Below are positions 25,041-33,960 of a stretch of 64,000 nucleotides of DNA, one piece after another; the stretch's first letter is position 1; the number at the start of each line of letters is the position of its first letter. The DNA comes from JBKECP01 sp047974765. Its GTDB lineage: Bacteria; Pseudomonadota; Gammaproteobacteria; Pseudomonadales; Halieaceae. The notes beneath the pieces are model-generated. The model searched no databases. It was not told the origin of the DNA and saw only the letters and a list, made by a program, of their open reading frames with translations. Position numbers and translations under genes: made by a program. The stretch is taken from contig JBKECP010000031.1 of NCBI GenBank assembly GCA_047974765.1, forward strand, positions 62,001 through 126,000, written 5' to 3'.

Positions 25041-26393
25041 TTCCGGCCTGCTTTCAGGCTGGCTGTCCTGGACCTCACTATCGCCAATAGCCAGAGCTGG
25101 ATCTTCATCGTCGTCATCTGCATCCATATCTGCTTTTGGATTCAGATATATTTTCTCATCAAGCTGCTGTTCGCTGCGCCCAACCACTACCGCGATAGTG
25201 GCATCGCCAGTTACATTAACCGCCGTGCGTATCATATCCAGTAAGCGATCAACCCCGATAATCATGGCCACACCTTCCACCGGCAGACCAGCCTGATCCA
25301 GTACCATCGCCAGCGTAATCAGGCCAACGCCAGGCACACCGGCAGTACCAATAGAGGCCAGAGTTGCCGTCAAAATAACCGTGACATAGGCCGTCAGTGT
25401 AAGATCGACGCCATAGACCTGGGCAATAAAAACCGTGGCCACCCCCTGCATGATGGCAGTGCCATCCATATTGATGGTGGCTCCCAGGGGCACCGTGAAA
25501 CCGGCCACAGTACGGTTCACACCCAGGCGCCGCTCGACAGTGCGCAGCGTAACAGGCAAGGTAGCGCCAGAGCTGGCCGTGCTAAAGGCAAAAGCCCACA
25601 CCGAACGCATTTTTTTCATCATGACAGTGGGAGACAGGCCCGCCAGCCCCCTGAGCATCAAGCTGTAAACCACAACAGCATGAAATACCAGTACGCCCAA
25701 TACCGTCAGAAAATAAGCGCCCAGATCGACAATGGCATTAAAACCCATATCAGAAAACAAGGTGGCCAGCAGGGCAAATACACCGTAGGGCGCCAGCCCC
25801 ATCAGGATACCCACCATACGCATAACAACCGCTTCCAGGTCGCTAAAAAAAGCCCCCAAACGACGGCCGGCATCACCGGCGTGAGACAGGGCATAACCAA
25901 ACAACAAGGCAAATACAATAATTTGCAGCATATTGCCGTCGGCCATTGCCTGTACCGGATTGGAAGGCACGATATTGGCCAACACCTCAACCAGAGGCGG
26001 CGCAGCAGTCGCCTGAAAATCAGCCGTGCCGCTGAGTGACACATGTGTACCGGGACCAAACAATACGGCAACCAGCAAGGCCGTGCTGATAGCAATGGCC
26101 GTTGTTACCAGATAAAGGATAACCGTTTTGGCCGCTATCGGCCCCATACGGGCACTGTCACCGAGGGAACTTGAACCGCAGATCAGCGACACCAGCACCA
26201 ATGGCACCACCAGTAGTTTGAGTGATGCAATAAATACCTTGCCAACCAGGTCCAGCAGGCCATCAACAACATAAACCTGGATAATCTCATGAAATCCTGA
26301 CGAAATACTGGAGCTGCCGAGGATAAGATTGAGCAGGGAACCAAAAAGAACACCCGCCACCATGGCAATAAGAATGCGATTGGTAAGGCTCAT
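25032..26393 (-). CDS. Dicarboxylate/amino acid:cation symporter (DAACS family, GltP-like)
   Basis: The 453-residue membrane protein has the DAACS/EAAT fold. Visible signatures are the hairpin serine region FSTASSGATLPVTL, the transport-core motif TINMDGTAIMQG and the second hairpin IGTAGVPG. Such carriers take up glutamate, aspartate or C4-dicarboxylates driven by sodium or protons. The C-terminal tail is acidic and unusually long (DADDDDEDPALAIGDSE onward), ends at an 8-bp repeat array, and is probably dispensable. The gene is upstream of the MBL hydrolase on the same strand with a 65-base gap. Confidence 0.92.
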   Translation of the reverse strand: MSLTNRILIAMVAGVLFGSLLNLILGSSSISSGFHEIIQVYVVDGLLDLVGKVFIASLKLLVVPLVLVSLICGSSSLGDSARMGPIAAKTVILYLVTTAIAISTALLVAVLFGPGTHVSLSGTADFQATAAPPLVEVLANIVPSNPVQAMADGNMLQIIVFALLFGYALSHAGDAGRRLGAFFSDLEAVVMRMVGILMGLAPYGVFALLATLFSDMGFNAIVDLGAYFLTVLGVLVFHAVVVYSLMLRGLAGLSPTVMMKKMRSVWAFAFSTASSGATLPVTLRTVERRLGVNRTVAGFTVPLGATINMDGTAIMQGVATVFIAQVYGVDLTLTAYVTVILTATLASIGTAGVPGVGLITLAMVLDQAGLPVEGVAMIIGVDRLLDMIRTAVNVTGDATIAVVVGRSEQQLDEKIYLNPKADMDADDDDEDPALAIGDSEVQDSQPESRPEAR

Positions 26394-26443
26394 ATTATTG
26401 TCTTAACCCGATAATTAAAGCATCTGGACACCCAGGCAATATC

Positions 26444-26695
26444 TTAACTGTCACCTTCACAGCGCCCCGGCTCAAAGCTTGTCACCTCATCGTGAGCACA
26501 GGCATTACAGGGTGAGGAATAACTCTGTCGCTGACCATCACTAATTACACCACAAACAGGATTGTACTCCATAGTACAAACCTGCGGCCTGGGCTCATCA
26601 CAGGCATTATCCGACAGGGGTTTGGCCACGCTGGGCTGCTGGTTGCCACAGGCGCAAAGCAGCAAAATTGTCGACAATACAAATGCTCGCAGCAT
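26444..26695 (-). CDS. Lipoprotein with a Kazal-type protease-inhibitor domain
   Basis: The 83-residue precursor has a lipoprotein signal ending LLLCAC and then one Kazal-like domain of about 50 residues with the expected cysteine spacing and the core CTMEYNPVCG, CNACAHDEV and CEGDS end. Kazal domains inhibit serine proteases through a reactive loop; a bacterial membrane-tethered copy might protect the envelope from host or self proteases (inference). The ATG at 26695 has GGAG six bases upstream; a start at 26713 lacks it. It lies 50 bases upstream of the symporter start on the same strand. Confidence 0.8.
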   Translation of the reverse strand: MLRAFVLSTILLLCACGNQQPSVAKPLSDNACDEPRPQVCTMEYNPVCGVISDGQRQSYSSPCNACAHDEVTSFEPGRCEGDS

Positions 26696-26787
26696 AGAAA
26701 ACTCCACTAACAAATCAGAAAAAAAGCAAGCCTAACACTGTCCTGACACTGTCGCTATTCAAACGCAGCTACCGAGTCGTCAGCCAT

Positions 26788-27781
26788 TCACAATAGCGGC
26801 CCGACAATAGCCAACACATTGTTCCACAGACGCCGACCAGGCCCCCAACGCTCAAACTGATCCAGAGTGATCGGCTGACTGTCCATCAAATAAGCCCGTT
26901 GCCGCTCATGAAACGCACGCGTACAGGCCTCATCGTGCGGTAAAATATTGTTTTCATAATTCAGATCGAAGCTGCGCCGATCCATATTGGCAGAACCAAT
27001 CAATAATACGGCGCCATCCATCGTCAGGGTTTTGCTGTGCAACAGGCCCGCACCGTATTCATAGATTTTCACCCCTGCCAGCAGTAGCTCTTCATAGTAG
27101 CTGCGACTGGTGGTACCAACGGCAAAATCATCATTGCGAGCCGGGAAAATAATACTGACATCAACACCCCCGGTTGGCCGCTGCACACAAGGCAGCCTGC
27201 AAAGACGTATTGGATACATAGTAAGGGGTGCTGATAAATAATTCCCTGCGAGCTGCATATAACAGACTTTCAAACATTTCAGGCATGGCACTGTTGCGAA
27301 ATGCAGGTCCGGTAGCAAAAAGATGCTGCATCTGCCGCACTACGGGCCCCTCGAAACGCATTACTGTATCCACAGGTGAACAGTACTTTGGGCAGCGTCA
27401 ATATCTGCCACCATATGCTCAATAACAGCAGCTGAATCAGCCAGCAGATGAGCCCGATTACCGGCCACCGCAGAAATAGGCACTGATAGATTTATCCACA
27501 CTGAGCAATCTTTTATAGGGATGATTGTCATCCACTGTGTTAAGCGGTACAGCCCGGTGCGGTTTCCGGTCGCGGCAGTTCGGCAATCGCTGCCTGGAAA
27601 CCCTCAATCCGCTTGCGCCCGATACGGGTTCCTCCGAGCAGGACATATGCCAGCACACCCAGCAACAATATCACCATCAATCAGGCCACACGGGATTTCG
27701 GCTGTCTGTGTCTGCGCAACAAAATACGTACACAGCAGGCAAACAGCACAACAATATGCACAACTGAAACAGCACTACCAT
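26788..27781 (-). pseudogene. Decayed cardiolipin synthase (phospholipase D superfamily)
   Basis: Pieces of one cardiolipin synthase lie in order in different frames. The N-terminal membrane region starts near 27781 and has an in-frame TGA after SRV. It continues as LLGVLAYVLLGGTRIGRKRI and AAIAELPRPETAPG. After further disruptions come GNRAHLLADSAAVIEHM and then DTVMRFEGPVVRQMQHLFA. A fragment with RRELFISTPYYVSN follows, then a frameshift into VDVSIIFPARND and the intact second HKD motif HSKTLTMDGAVLLIGSANMDR. The first HKD motif, roughly 100 codons, is missing between about 27395 and 27370. With stops, frameshifts and a deletion, it cannot make an active enzyme. Confidence 0.85.
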
Positions 27782-28012
27782 GACGATCACTCCTTTGACA
27801 AAGTTACGTTCTTACCGTCCTTTTTTTCCGCCAAAACATCCCATCGATACGCATCTGCAACTATACTCAATTTTCAAAATGGGTCTTTTCATTTTCGAGC
27901 TTTCAGGGCAGACAGCGTTACAATCATAATCCCGTGACTGACAGCACAGGCTCAACACTTTAATAACAATTTTTCCTGACTGCTATAAATAGTCATAAAA
28001 AGGGGGACTTAC

Positions 28013-28414
28013 ATGCTTAAATCCGTCAATCTACGCGACTATATGCTGCCCAACCCAATCAGGGTCAAGGCCAGTGACAGCATTGCCAGTGCCATGCAGG
28101 TCATTATCGACAACAAGGTTTCCGGTGTCTGCGTGGTTGATGAGCAGGACAACCTGGTGGGCATTCTGTCTGAACTTGACTGTCTGCGGGCAGCTCTTGA
28201 TGCCACCTATAACGAAACCAGCGTGAGTGTGGTGCGCGATTACATGGCCAGCGACAACCTGGTAGTGGCCAACCCCAATGAAGATATCGTCAACGTTGCC
28301 CAGGACATGCTGTTAAAAAACAAGCGCCGCCGCCCTGTGGTAGAAAACGGTCGCCTGATTGGCCAGATTACCTGTCGCCAGCTGTTGAGTGCCATACGTC
28401 ATTTTTTGAGCTGA
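28013..28414 (+). CDS. Two-CBS-domain protein
   Basis: The 133-residue cytoplasmic protein is made almost only of a CBS pair: residues about 8-65 (DYMLPNPIRVKASDSIASAM, GILSELDCLRA) and about 70-130 (DYMASDNLVVANPNEDIV, GQITCRQLLSAI). CBS pairs bind adenine nucleotides and regulate partner enzymes or channels; free-standing ones often sense energy charge. GGGGGA sits before the ATG. The neighbours give no clue to the partner. Confidence 0.88.
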   Translation: MLKSVNLRDYMLPNPIRVKASDSIASAMQVIIDNKVSGVCVVDEQDNLVGILSELDCLRAALDATYNETSVSVVRDYMASDNLVVANPNEDIVNVAQDMLLKNKRRRPVVENGRLIGQITCRQLLSAIRHFLS

Positions 28415-28814
28415 AGAACCTGAACACTAACGCTCATCCAAACCGTTAGTAACAGCAAATCAGGCAAACACTGACTTTCGTATGTTTCAACTCATGTGTG
28501 CAACCAAAACACAACTGCCAGGGCAATATAAAAGGTAATGCCTGATATTCAGGCATTACACCGCAACCATCCTGATACAGAGGTTTTGATCTTTGCCTGA
28601 TTACGATCTCAACAAAATCAATCCTGTCGAGTTATCTACCCGATCACGCCCCATCCTTCTGATCAAACCCACCTGAAAGTGTGATTTTTTGCCTATTGCA
28701 AGTTGGCAGGGAACGAGTTTAAATTAATTAGTATTAATTATAATTTTTAAGTTGATGATCCGGCTGCATGCCCTCCCCAATCAACTCTCAACTTAGCACG
28801 ATGCAGGAGCCTCT
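28415..28814. other. Gene-free stretch before the IPTL-CTERM gene
   Basis: These 400 bases contain no credible gene. A weak stem ACTAACG/CGTTAGT (28426-28450) follows the CBS gene, a 25-bp inverted repeat sits at 28535-28559, and an AT-rich block (about 28715-28755) of the kind found near promoters lies 60-100 bases before the glycine-rich protein gene. Confidence 0.5.
28535..28559. repeat. 25-bp inverted repeat with 11-bp arms
   Basis: GTAATGCCTGA (28535-28545) and TCAGGCATTAC (28549-28559) are exact inverted copies around TAT. No U-run follows. It lies between the CBS and IPTL-CTERM genes and could be a regulator site or a decayed repeat unit. Confidence 0.8.
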
Positions 28815-29780
28815 ATGTCTAGCACTTTTTTATTGCGTCGCCATGCGGCGGCACTGGCTGTATTGCTGTTTGGCAGTAATACCGGTGTATGGGCCGACAG
28901 TATTAGCTTCAACAGTCCCGGCGGCGGGGCCTGGACTATACCTGCGGGTGTCAGCAGTATTGACATTGTCGCCGTAGGTGGCGGTGGTGGCGGCAGCACC
29001 GGCAACGGCACCGACAGTGGTTTCGGCGGCAGCGGCGCGAGCATTCAGATTAATGATGTCAGCGTCACTCCAGGTACCACGCTGCACTACTTCGTCGGCG
29101 GTGGTGGTGGCGGTATCCTGACCGGCGGCACAGGTGGTGGTGGCGGCGGCGGTGGCGCGACTCAACTGGGTGATGACCTATCTAATCCATGGCTGATTGC
29201 CGGTGGTGGTGGTGGCGGTGGCAACGGTAACTATGGTGCCAGCCTCAACGGTGGCAACGGTGGCGATGCCTGCCCTGCCAGTGGCAGTGGTGGCAGTGGT
29301 GGTAATGGCGGAGGTGTCAGCAGCGGCAGTGGCGGTAGCAACGGTAGCGGTGGCGTTTTCGGCGGTGGTAATGGCAACGGCGGCAGCGGTGGCGATAGCG
29401 GCCCTCTCAACGGCGGCATCGGCAGTGATGTCGGCAGCGGCAATGGCAACACGGCCGGCGCTGATCCTGGCGGCGGCGGTGGTGGTGGTGGCTACGGCGG
29501 TGGCGGCACAGGCACAGGCGGTGGTGGTGGCGGCGGTGGCAGCCTGTGGCCTGGCATGACAGCCACATCGCCCAATAGCCCCGTCTGCTCCCCTGTCGGC
29601 AACGGCGGTAGCTACGGTCTAAGCGGTGAAGACGGCTCACTGATCATCACCTGGGCAGAGCCTTCAGCTACAGCTGTGCCGACAGCCATACCCACGCTGG
29701 GTAAACTGGCTCTGCCGCTACTGGCACTGGCCGCCGCCGCTCTGGGTGTACACCGCCTGTATCGCACCCAACAAAACTGA
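28815..29780 (+). CDS. Glycine-rich secreted protein with IPTL-CTERM sorting signal
   Basis: The 321-residue precursor has a signal peptide (LAVLLFGSNTGVWA), an initial beta segment (TIPAGVSSIDIVAVGGGGGG), a long run of Gly/Ser/Asn repeats (about 50-275), and a C-terminal sorting signal with IPTLGKLALPLLALAAAALG followed by HRLYR. This is the IPTL-CTERM pattern: motif, hydrophobic helix, basic end. Such proteins are thought to be cleaved by a dedicated exosortase-like enzyme and anchored or released at the surface. No such enzyme gene is in the window. The gene's third-position and Gly-codon bias produces large false open frames on the other strand. Confidence 0.88.
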   Translation: MSSTFLLRRHAAALAVLLFGSNTGVWADSISFNSPGGGAWTIPAGVSSIDIVAVGGGGGGSTGNGTDSGFGGSGASIQINDVSVTPGTTLHYFVGGGGGGILTGGTGGGGGGGGATQLGDDLSNPWLIAGGGGGGGNGNYGASLNGGNGGDACPASGSGGSGGNGGGVSSGSGGSNGSGGVFGGGNGNGGSGGDSGPLNGGIGSDVGSGNGNTAGADPGGGGGGGGYGGGGTGTGGGGGGGGSLWPGMTATSPNSPVCSPVGNGGSYGLSGEDGSLIITWAEPSATAVPTAIPTLGKLALPLLALAAAALGVHRLYRTQQN

Positions 29781-29861
29781 ACACAATGAGGGCAGTGAAT
29801 GGCCAGCAGATGCACCTTATGAAGGCCACCATTGCCTTCAGGCAATGACCCCTATCAACCC

Positions 29862-29899
29862 GGCAATCAAATAGATGAATCCTTCGTTATTTGATTGCC
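29862..29899. repeat. Hairpin repeat, dispersed family, copy A
   Basis: GGCAATCAAATA (29862-29873) and TATTTGATTGCC (29888-29899) are perfect 12-bp arms around a 14-base loop. The first 20 bases are identical to the copy at 51358-51395, and the design is shared with 2590-2628. It lies 80 bases after the IPTL-CTERM gene and 150 bases from the transposase remnant. Confidence 0.85.
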
Positions 29900-30048
29900 T
29901 CCCGCTTAAATCTATAGAACATAACCGCCTGCGCATCGAGCCTCACATGCTCAATTGTATTACCGTGCATATGATTACCAATTGGCGTCTGCATGCCATC
30001 ACCCTGATAACACGACGAAGCCCTGAGCGCCCCTGCACAGATGCGTTT

Positions 30049-30288
30049 TCAGACAAAGACTGGTCGATACTTTGGCGAGTAAAAATAGAAGCTGCCCCGC
30101 CAGCTACCCGCCCAATTTATATGAGGCCACACGTATGCTGGCGCAACACTTCGAGCTATTTCCCTCAGTAACGCTCTACACCGGAGCCACACATCACCGC
30201 TCAGAACCTCGTAATGGTACTTCGTCGTCCAAACCAAGTGGTATTTGCAGTCCCAGACCGTATATGCACCTTTCTTGTAATTTTCCAT
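30049..30288 (-). pseudogene. IS200/IS605-type Y1 transposase remnant
   Basis: The first 47 codons read as a normal TnpA N-terminus (MENYKKGAYTVWDCKYHLVW ... LRCRALLREIARS). Beyond that the family sequence is lost: the segment that should hold the catalytic HUH motif (usually a DHVHM-like stretch) reads PAYVWPHI, so both histidines are gone, and the frame ends after about 79 codons instead of about 140. The copy cannot be active. Confidence 0.85.
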
Positions 30289-30350
30289 GCCCCAGGTATA
30301 ACCGGGGATCCGTCATCCGTCGCCTAAAGGCGAGGGATTTACAGATCCCC
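30049..30350 (-). mobile_element. Decayed IS200/IS605-family element, left part
   Basis: The region upstream of the transposase remnant keeps a structured end typical of the family: an inner palindrome TCGCCTAAAGGCGA (30320-30333) nested inside an outer inverted pair GGGGATC (30304-30310) and GATCCCC (30344-30350). In IS200/IS605 elements such subterminal hairpins are the strand-specific sites cut by TnpA. The opposite end was not recognised, so the boundary at 30049 is only the end of the remnant frame. Confidence 0.65.
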
Positions 30351-30428
30351 TATGCGTGACTCTAAAGCCCCTTCTTATTTGTATTGGCATGCATTTGTGC
30401 CGGATCGGTAATTAGAGGGGCATGTGAT

Positions 30429-32687
30429 TCAGCCTTCAACCGTCATTGAATCAACTTTCTGTAAGCCACGCGGCAGCTTATTACCGCGGCGGCCACGCTC
30501 ACCCCGATAGTGTTCCAGCTCGGAAAACTTCAGAGAAACATGTCGTTTGCCTGCATAAATAACCAGGGTCTGCTGTTCTGAAATAACCTGTACCGCTACG
30601 ACAAACTCCTCGCGACTTTGCAGGCGGGCCGAAGGAATACCAATAATTTTATTACCTTTCCCCCGCGCCATCTGGGGCAGCTCAGCCAGTGGAAACACCA
30701 ACAGGCGCCCTTCATTGGACACTGCGGCAACCCAGGCATTTTCCTGTATCTGTACCGGCACAGCCGCCGGTTGCAGCACCTGGCTATTTTTGGGCAGGGT
30801 AAGCGCAGCTTTACCTGCACGGTTTTTAGATTGCAGATCAGCAAGTTTTGCAACAAAGCCATAGCCTGCATCTGAGGCCAGCAGATAGAGCTGCTCCGGC
30901 GCACCCATCATCATACCCTCAAAGCCGGCACCAGAGGGTGGGTTGATACGCCCCGTCAGTGGCTCACCCTGCCCCCTGGCTGAAGGCAGATTGTGGGTGG
31001 CCAGGGTATAGGAGCGCCCCGTTGAATCAACAATCACCACTGGCTGATTACTGCGCCCTTTCACCGCCAGCTTGAAACTGTCGCCAGACTTGTAACTGAG
31101 GCTGCCCGGATCAATGTCGTGACCTTTGGCGGCGCGAATCCAGCCTTTGTCAGACAGCACCACAGTAATTGGATCTGCGCTCATCAGCTCCAGTTCACTA
31201 AAGGCGCGGGCCTCATCACGCTCAGCAATGGGCGAGCGGCGGGCATCACCGTATTGCTCGGCCGCTAGCTGCAATTCTTTTTTGATCAGGGTTTTCAGGC
31301 GGGCATCTGAACCCAGTATCTTCTCCAGATTATCGCGCTCGGCTTCCAGTTCATTCTGCTCACCCCGGATTTTCATTTCTTCGAGTTTGGCCAGATTGCG
31401 CAGCTTCAGTTCGAGAATGGCCTCAGCCTGCATATCACTGATACCAAAACGTTCCATCAGTGCTGATTTAGGCTTGTCCTGTGTGCGAATGATATGAATC
31501 ACCTCATCAATATTGAGGTAAGCAATCAAATAACCTGCCAGGATATGCAAACGCCTGAGTACTTTCTCCAGACGATATTCAAGACGACGGCGCACCGTTG
31601 TCGTTCGAAACTGCAACCACTCTCTGAGAATGACATCCAGTGACTTAACCGCCGGGCGACCATCAATACCAATCAGATTTAGATTGACACGATAGGTTTT
31701 CTCCAAATCGGTAGTAGCAAAGAGATGACTCATCAAAGCATCGATATCGACCCGGTTGGAACGGGGCACGATCACCAGACGGGTGGGGTTTTCGTGGTCG
31801 GACTCATCGCGTAAATCCGCCACCATTGGCAGTTTTTTGGCCTGCATCTGCTGGGCAATCTGTTCCAGCACCCTCGAACCAGATACCTGATAGGGCAGAG
31901 CATTGATCACGACATCACCCTGCTCACGCTCCCAGACCGCACGCATGCGCATACCACCGCGCCCACTCCTGTACATCGCCAGAATTTCCTCACGGGAGCT
32001 GATAATCTCCGCCTGGGTTGGATAATCCGGGCCCTGTACAATCTCACATAGCTCTTCCAGGCTCGAACGAGGCGCTTCCAGCAGCTTGATAGCCGCCATG
32101 GTCACTTCCCGCAGATTGTGAGGCGGCACATCAGTGGCCATGCCAACAGCAATGCCGGTAATACCGTTGAGCAGCACATTAGGCACCTGCGCCGGCAGCA
32201 CCGAGGGCTCATCCAGAGTACCATCGAAATTAGGTACCCAATCAACCGTACCCTGCCCCAGTTCACCCAACAGCACCTCGGCATAAGGCGTCAAACGGGA
32301 TTCAGTGTAACGCATGGCGGCAAAGGATTTGGGGTCATCCGGCGAACCCCAGTTACCCTGCCCATCCACCAGCGGATAGCGATAACTGAAGTCCTGAGCC
32401 ATCAGCACCATTGCCTCATAGGCCGCACTGTCGCCATGAGGATGGAATTTACCAATAACATCACCCACTGTGCGGGCTGACTTTTTAAACTTGGCACTGG
32501 CCTTTAAACCCAGCTCACTCATGGCGTAAACAATACGCCGCTGCACAGGCTTCAGTCCGTCTCCAATATGGGGCAGCGCCCGATCAAGAATGACGTACAT
32601 TGAATAATCAAGGTAGGCTTTTTCAGTGTAATGCTTGAGAGACACCTTTTCAGTGCCGTCCTCGTCCACTTGCATCAATTCGGACAT
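30429..32687 (-). CDS. parC: DNA topoisomerase IV subunit A (ParC)
   Basis: The 752-residue length and sequence fit ParC rather than GyrA: RAYLDYSMYVI-type N-terminus (YLDYSMYVILDRALPHIGDG), the catalytic Tyr127 in AAMRYTESRL, QVPNVLLNGITGIAVGM, and a C-terminal half with degenerate propeller repeats. With ParE it decatenates daughter chromosomes. The quinolone-resistance region reads HPHGDSAAYEAM with Ser87 and Glu91, the wild-type (sensitive) residues. No parE gene is adjacent. The gene is downstream of the cyclic-nucleotide-binding gene on the same strand, with a probable terminator between them. Confidence 0.96.
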   Translation of the reverse strand: MSELMQVDEDGTEKVSLKHYTEKAYLDYSMYVILDRALPHIGDGLKPVQRRIVYAMSELGLKASAKFKKSARTVGDVIGKFHPHGDSAAYEAMVLMAQDFSYRYPLVDGQGNWGSPDDPKSFAAMRYTESRLTPYAEVLLGELGQGTVDWVPNFDGTLDEPSVLPAQVPNVLLNGITGIAVGMATDVPPHNLREVTMAAIKLLEAPRSSLEELCEIVQGPDYPTQAEIISSREEILAMYRSGRGGMRMRAVWEREQGDVVINALPYQVSGSRVLEQIAQQMQAKKLPMVADLRDESDHENPTRLVIVPRSNRVDIDALMSHLFATTDLEKTYRVNLNLIGIDGRPAVKSLDVILREWLQFRTTTVRRRLEYRLEKVLRRLHILAGYLIAYLNIDEVIHIIRTQDKPKSALMERFGISDMQAEAILELKLRNLAKLEEMKIRGEQNELEAERDNLEKILGSDARLKTLIKKELQLAAEQYGDARRSPIAERDEARAFSELELMSADPITVVLSDKGWIRAAKGHDIDPGSLSYKSGDSFKLAVKGRSNQPVVIVDSTGRSYTLATHNLPSARGQGEPLTGRINPPSGAGFEGMMMGAPEQLYLLASDAGYGFVAKLADLQSKNRAGKAALTLPKNSQVLQPAAVPVQIQENAWVAAVSNEGRLLVFPLAELPQMARGKGNKIIGIPSARLQSREEFVVAVQVISEQQTLVIYAGKRHVSLKFSELEHYRGERGRRGNKLPRGLQKVDSMTVEG

Positions 32688-32709
32688 CGTATATTTCGCC
32701 CTGTGGTCA

Positions 32710-32742
32710 ATAAAACAGAAAGCGCCTCTGTGAACAAAGGCG
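32710..32742 (-). terminator. Probable intrinsic terminator after the cyclic-nucleotide-binding gene
   Basis: On the minus strand CGCCTTTG pairs with CAGAGGCG (one G-U pair) around a four-base loop (32723-32742), followed by a U-rich tail CTTTCTGTTTTATT. It lies between the stop of the upstream gene (32774) and the parC start (32687), so parC may have its own promoter. Confidence 0.45.
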
Positions 32743-32773
32743 TGTACATTGAAGTATTGTCAGTGATGAAGAA

Positions 32774-33592
32774 TCAGGTTTCTACTTTGAATGTATTATG
32801 GTGCAAACCCACCAGCTGCTCATTCAGATTGACAATGGAATTTGCCATATCCACCAACAAACTGTGAATGGTTGCCGGATTGCTTTTGATTAACTCGGTA
32901 AACTGGGCCTTGGGTACTTTGATCACGGCGCAACTGGACTTGGCGCGCACCGTGGCACTGCGGCTGGCATCTGTCAATACAGCCATGGCGCCAAAAATTT
33001 CACCTTCACCAATACGCCCCACCTGAACATCGTTTACCAGCACCTCGGCCACACCAGAGGAAAGATTAAAAACAAAATCAGCCCTGTCACCCTGGCGGAT
33101 AATCACTTCACCAGGCGCGTAAATTTCAAACCCCGGCGTGGCGTGGCGCTCATCCTGGGAACGTGCCGCACCCAGGCGCAACATCATACCCGCATAGATG
33201 ATCATCAGCTGTGTCCAGATTCGGGTTGCCTCGGCACTGGCCAGTACCTGCTGCATAAATTCAATAGCGGGATAACAATCCAGGCTCGCACCCGCTTCGC
33301 TGCTGTAATAAACCTCCATCTCATCCTGGCTTTGACCGGCAATATCCGGCAGCAGCATATCACCCTCTTCCAGGAAATAGACCGTGCGCCCCCGGTAACA
33401 GGCACTGATTGAGCCACTGTTGATCAGATAAAAGGTACTGCCATCAAAATGCTCAAAATGCCCATCGGTGACCGGTTCAATATCCAGACGATCCGGAGAA
33501 AGGTCAACATGGGCGAGCAAGGCAGTTACCTTCTCCCTGAATTGCTGATTAAGCCGGCTGAAGTCTTTAGCAAGCTCTGCATTGGCCAGCAT
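32774..33592 (-). CDS. Cyclic-nucleotide-binding-domain protein
   Basis: The 272-residue cytoplasmic protein has a C-terminal CNB fold (about 160-255; FEIYAPGEVIIRQGDRADFV, GRIGEGEIFGAMAVL, DASRSATVRAKSSCAVI). The phosphate-binding cassette GEIFGAMAVL-TDASRSATV is close to the consensus. The N-terminal part may be a second, degenerate CNB unit (FYLINSGSISACYRGRTVYFLEEGDMLLPD). There is no helix-turn-helix, so it is a sensor rather than a CRP-type activator. The start was set at ATG 33592, which has AGGAAG five to six bases upstream; a GTG at 33613 is an alternative. Confidence 0.85.
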   Translation of the reverse strand: MLANAELAKDFSRLNQQFREKVTALLAHVDLSPDRLDIEPVTDGHFEHFDGSTFYLINSGSISACYRGRTVYFLEEGDMLLPDIAGQSQDEMEVYYSSEAGASLDCYPAIEFMQQVLASAEATRIWTQLMIIYAGMMLRLGAARSQDERHATPGFEIYAPGEVIIRQGDRADFVFNLSSGVAEVLVNDVQVGRIGEGEIFGAMAVLTDASRSATVRAKSSCAVIKVPKAQFTELIKSNPATIHSLLVDMANSIVNLNEQLVGLHHNTFKVET

Positions 33593-33960
33593 ATGATCTT
33601 CCTTGTTCTGCACTGTCTTTAGTTCCGGCCTTTAACAGTAACCGGCACCCGTTGTACATCACCCCGCCCCCAGCGTCTGCAAATAAGTGTAGCAAGCCAC
33701 ACTGGCTTGGGGAACGGCTTGGGGAACAAAGCATCTTGCCCGCCCTCACAAACCTGAACAAAAACCATAATCAGACAAAATACCGGTCTGAAGCCAGAAC
33801 ACCCAGGCAGACAGACAAAAATTTGAGCAGACGGGCAACCAACCGCCCCGGGCAGCTACTATCAACCTGGCAATAAATACTTGCCGGGTCGCCAGAATCC
33901 CGCCATCATCGCCGGTGATTCATCTGTCAGTCGGCAATAGCCCGTTATTTATAAGCAGTT
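33593..33960. other. Divergent intergenic region with a 12-bp tandem repeat
   Basis: These 368 bases separate the cyclic-nucleotide-binding gene (minus) and the slyD-like gene (plus). No coding signal is convincing. GGCTTGGGGAAC occurs twice in tandem (33704-33715 and 33716-33727). Promoters for both genes must lie here, but no strong match was seen. Confidence 0.5.

Noticed and set aside
29197..29559. Long open frames in and against the glycine-rich gene
   Set aside because: Produced by GGC/GGT-rich repeats in the IPTL-CTERM gene; the true frame is fixed by its signal peptide and CTERM end.
33652..33876. 74-codon plus-strand open frame between the cyclic-nucleotide-binding and slyD-like genes
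   Set aside because: Low complexity, no ribosome site, no family resemblance; it spans a short tandem repeat.
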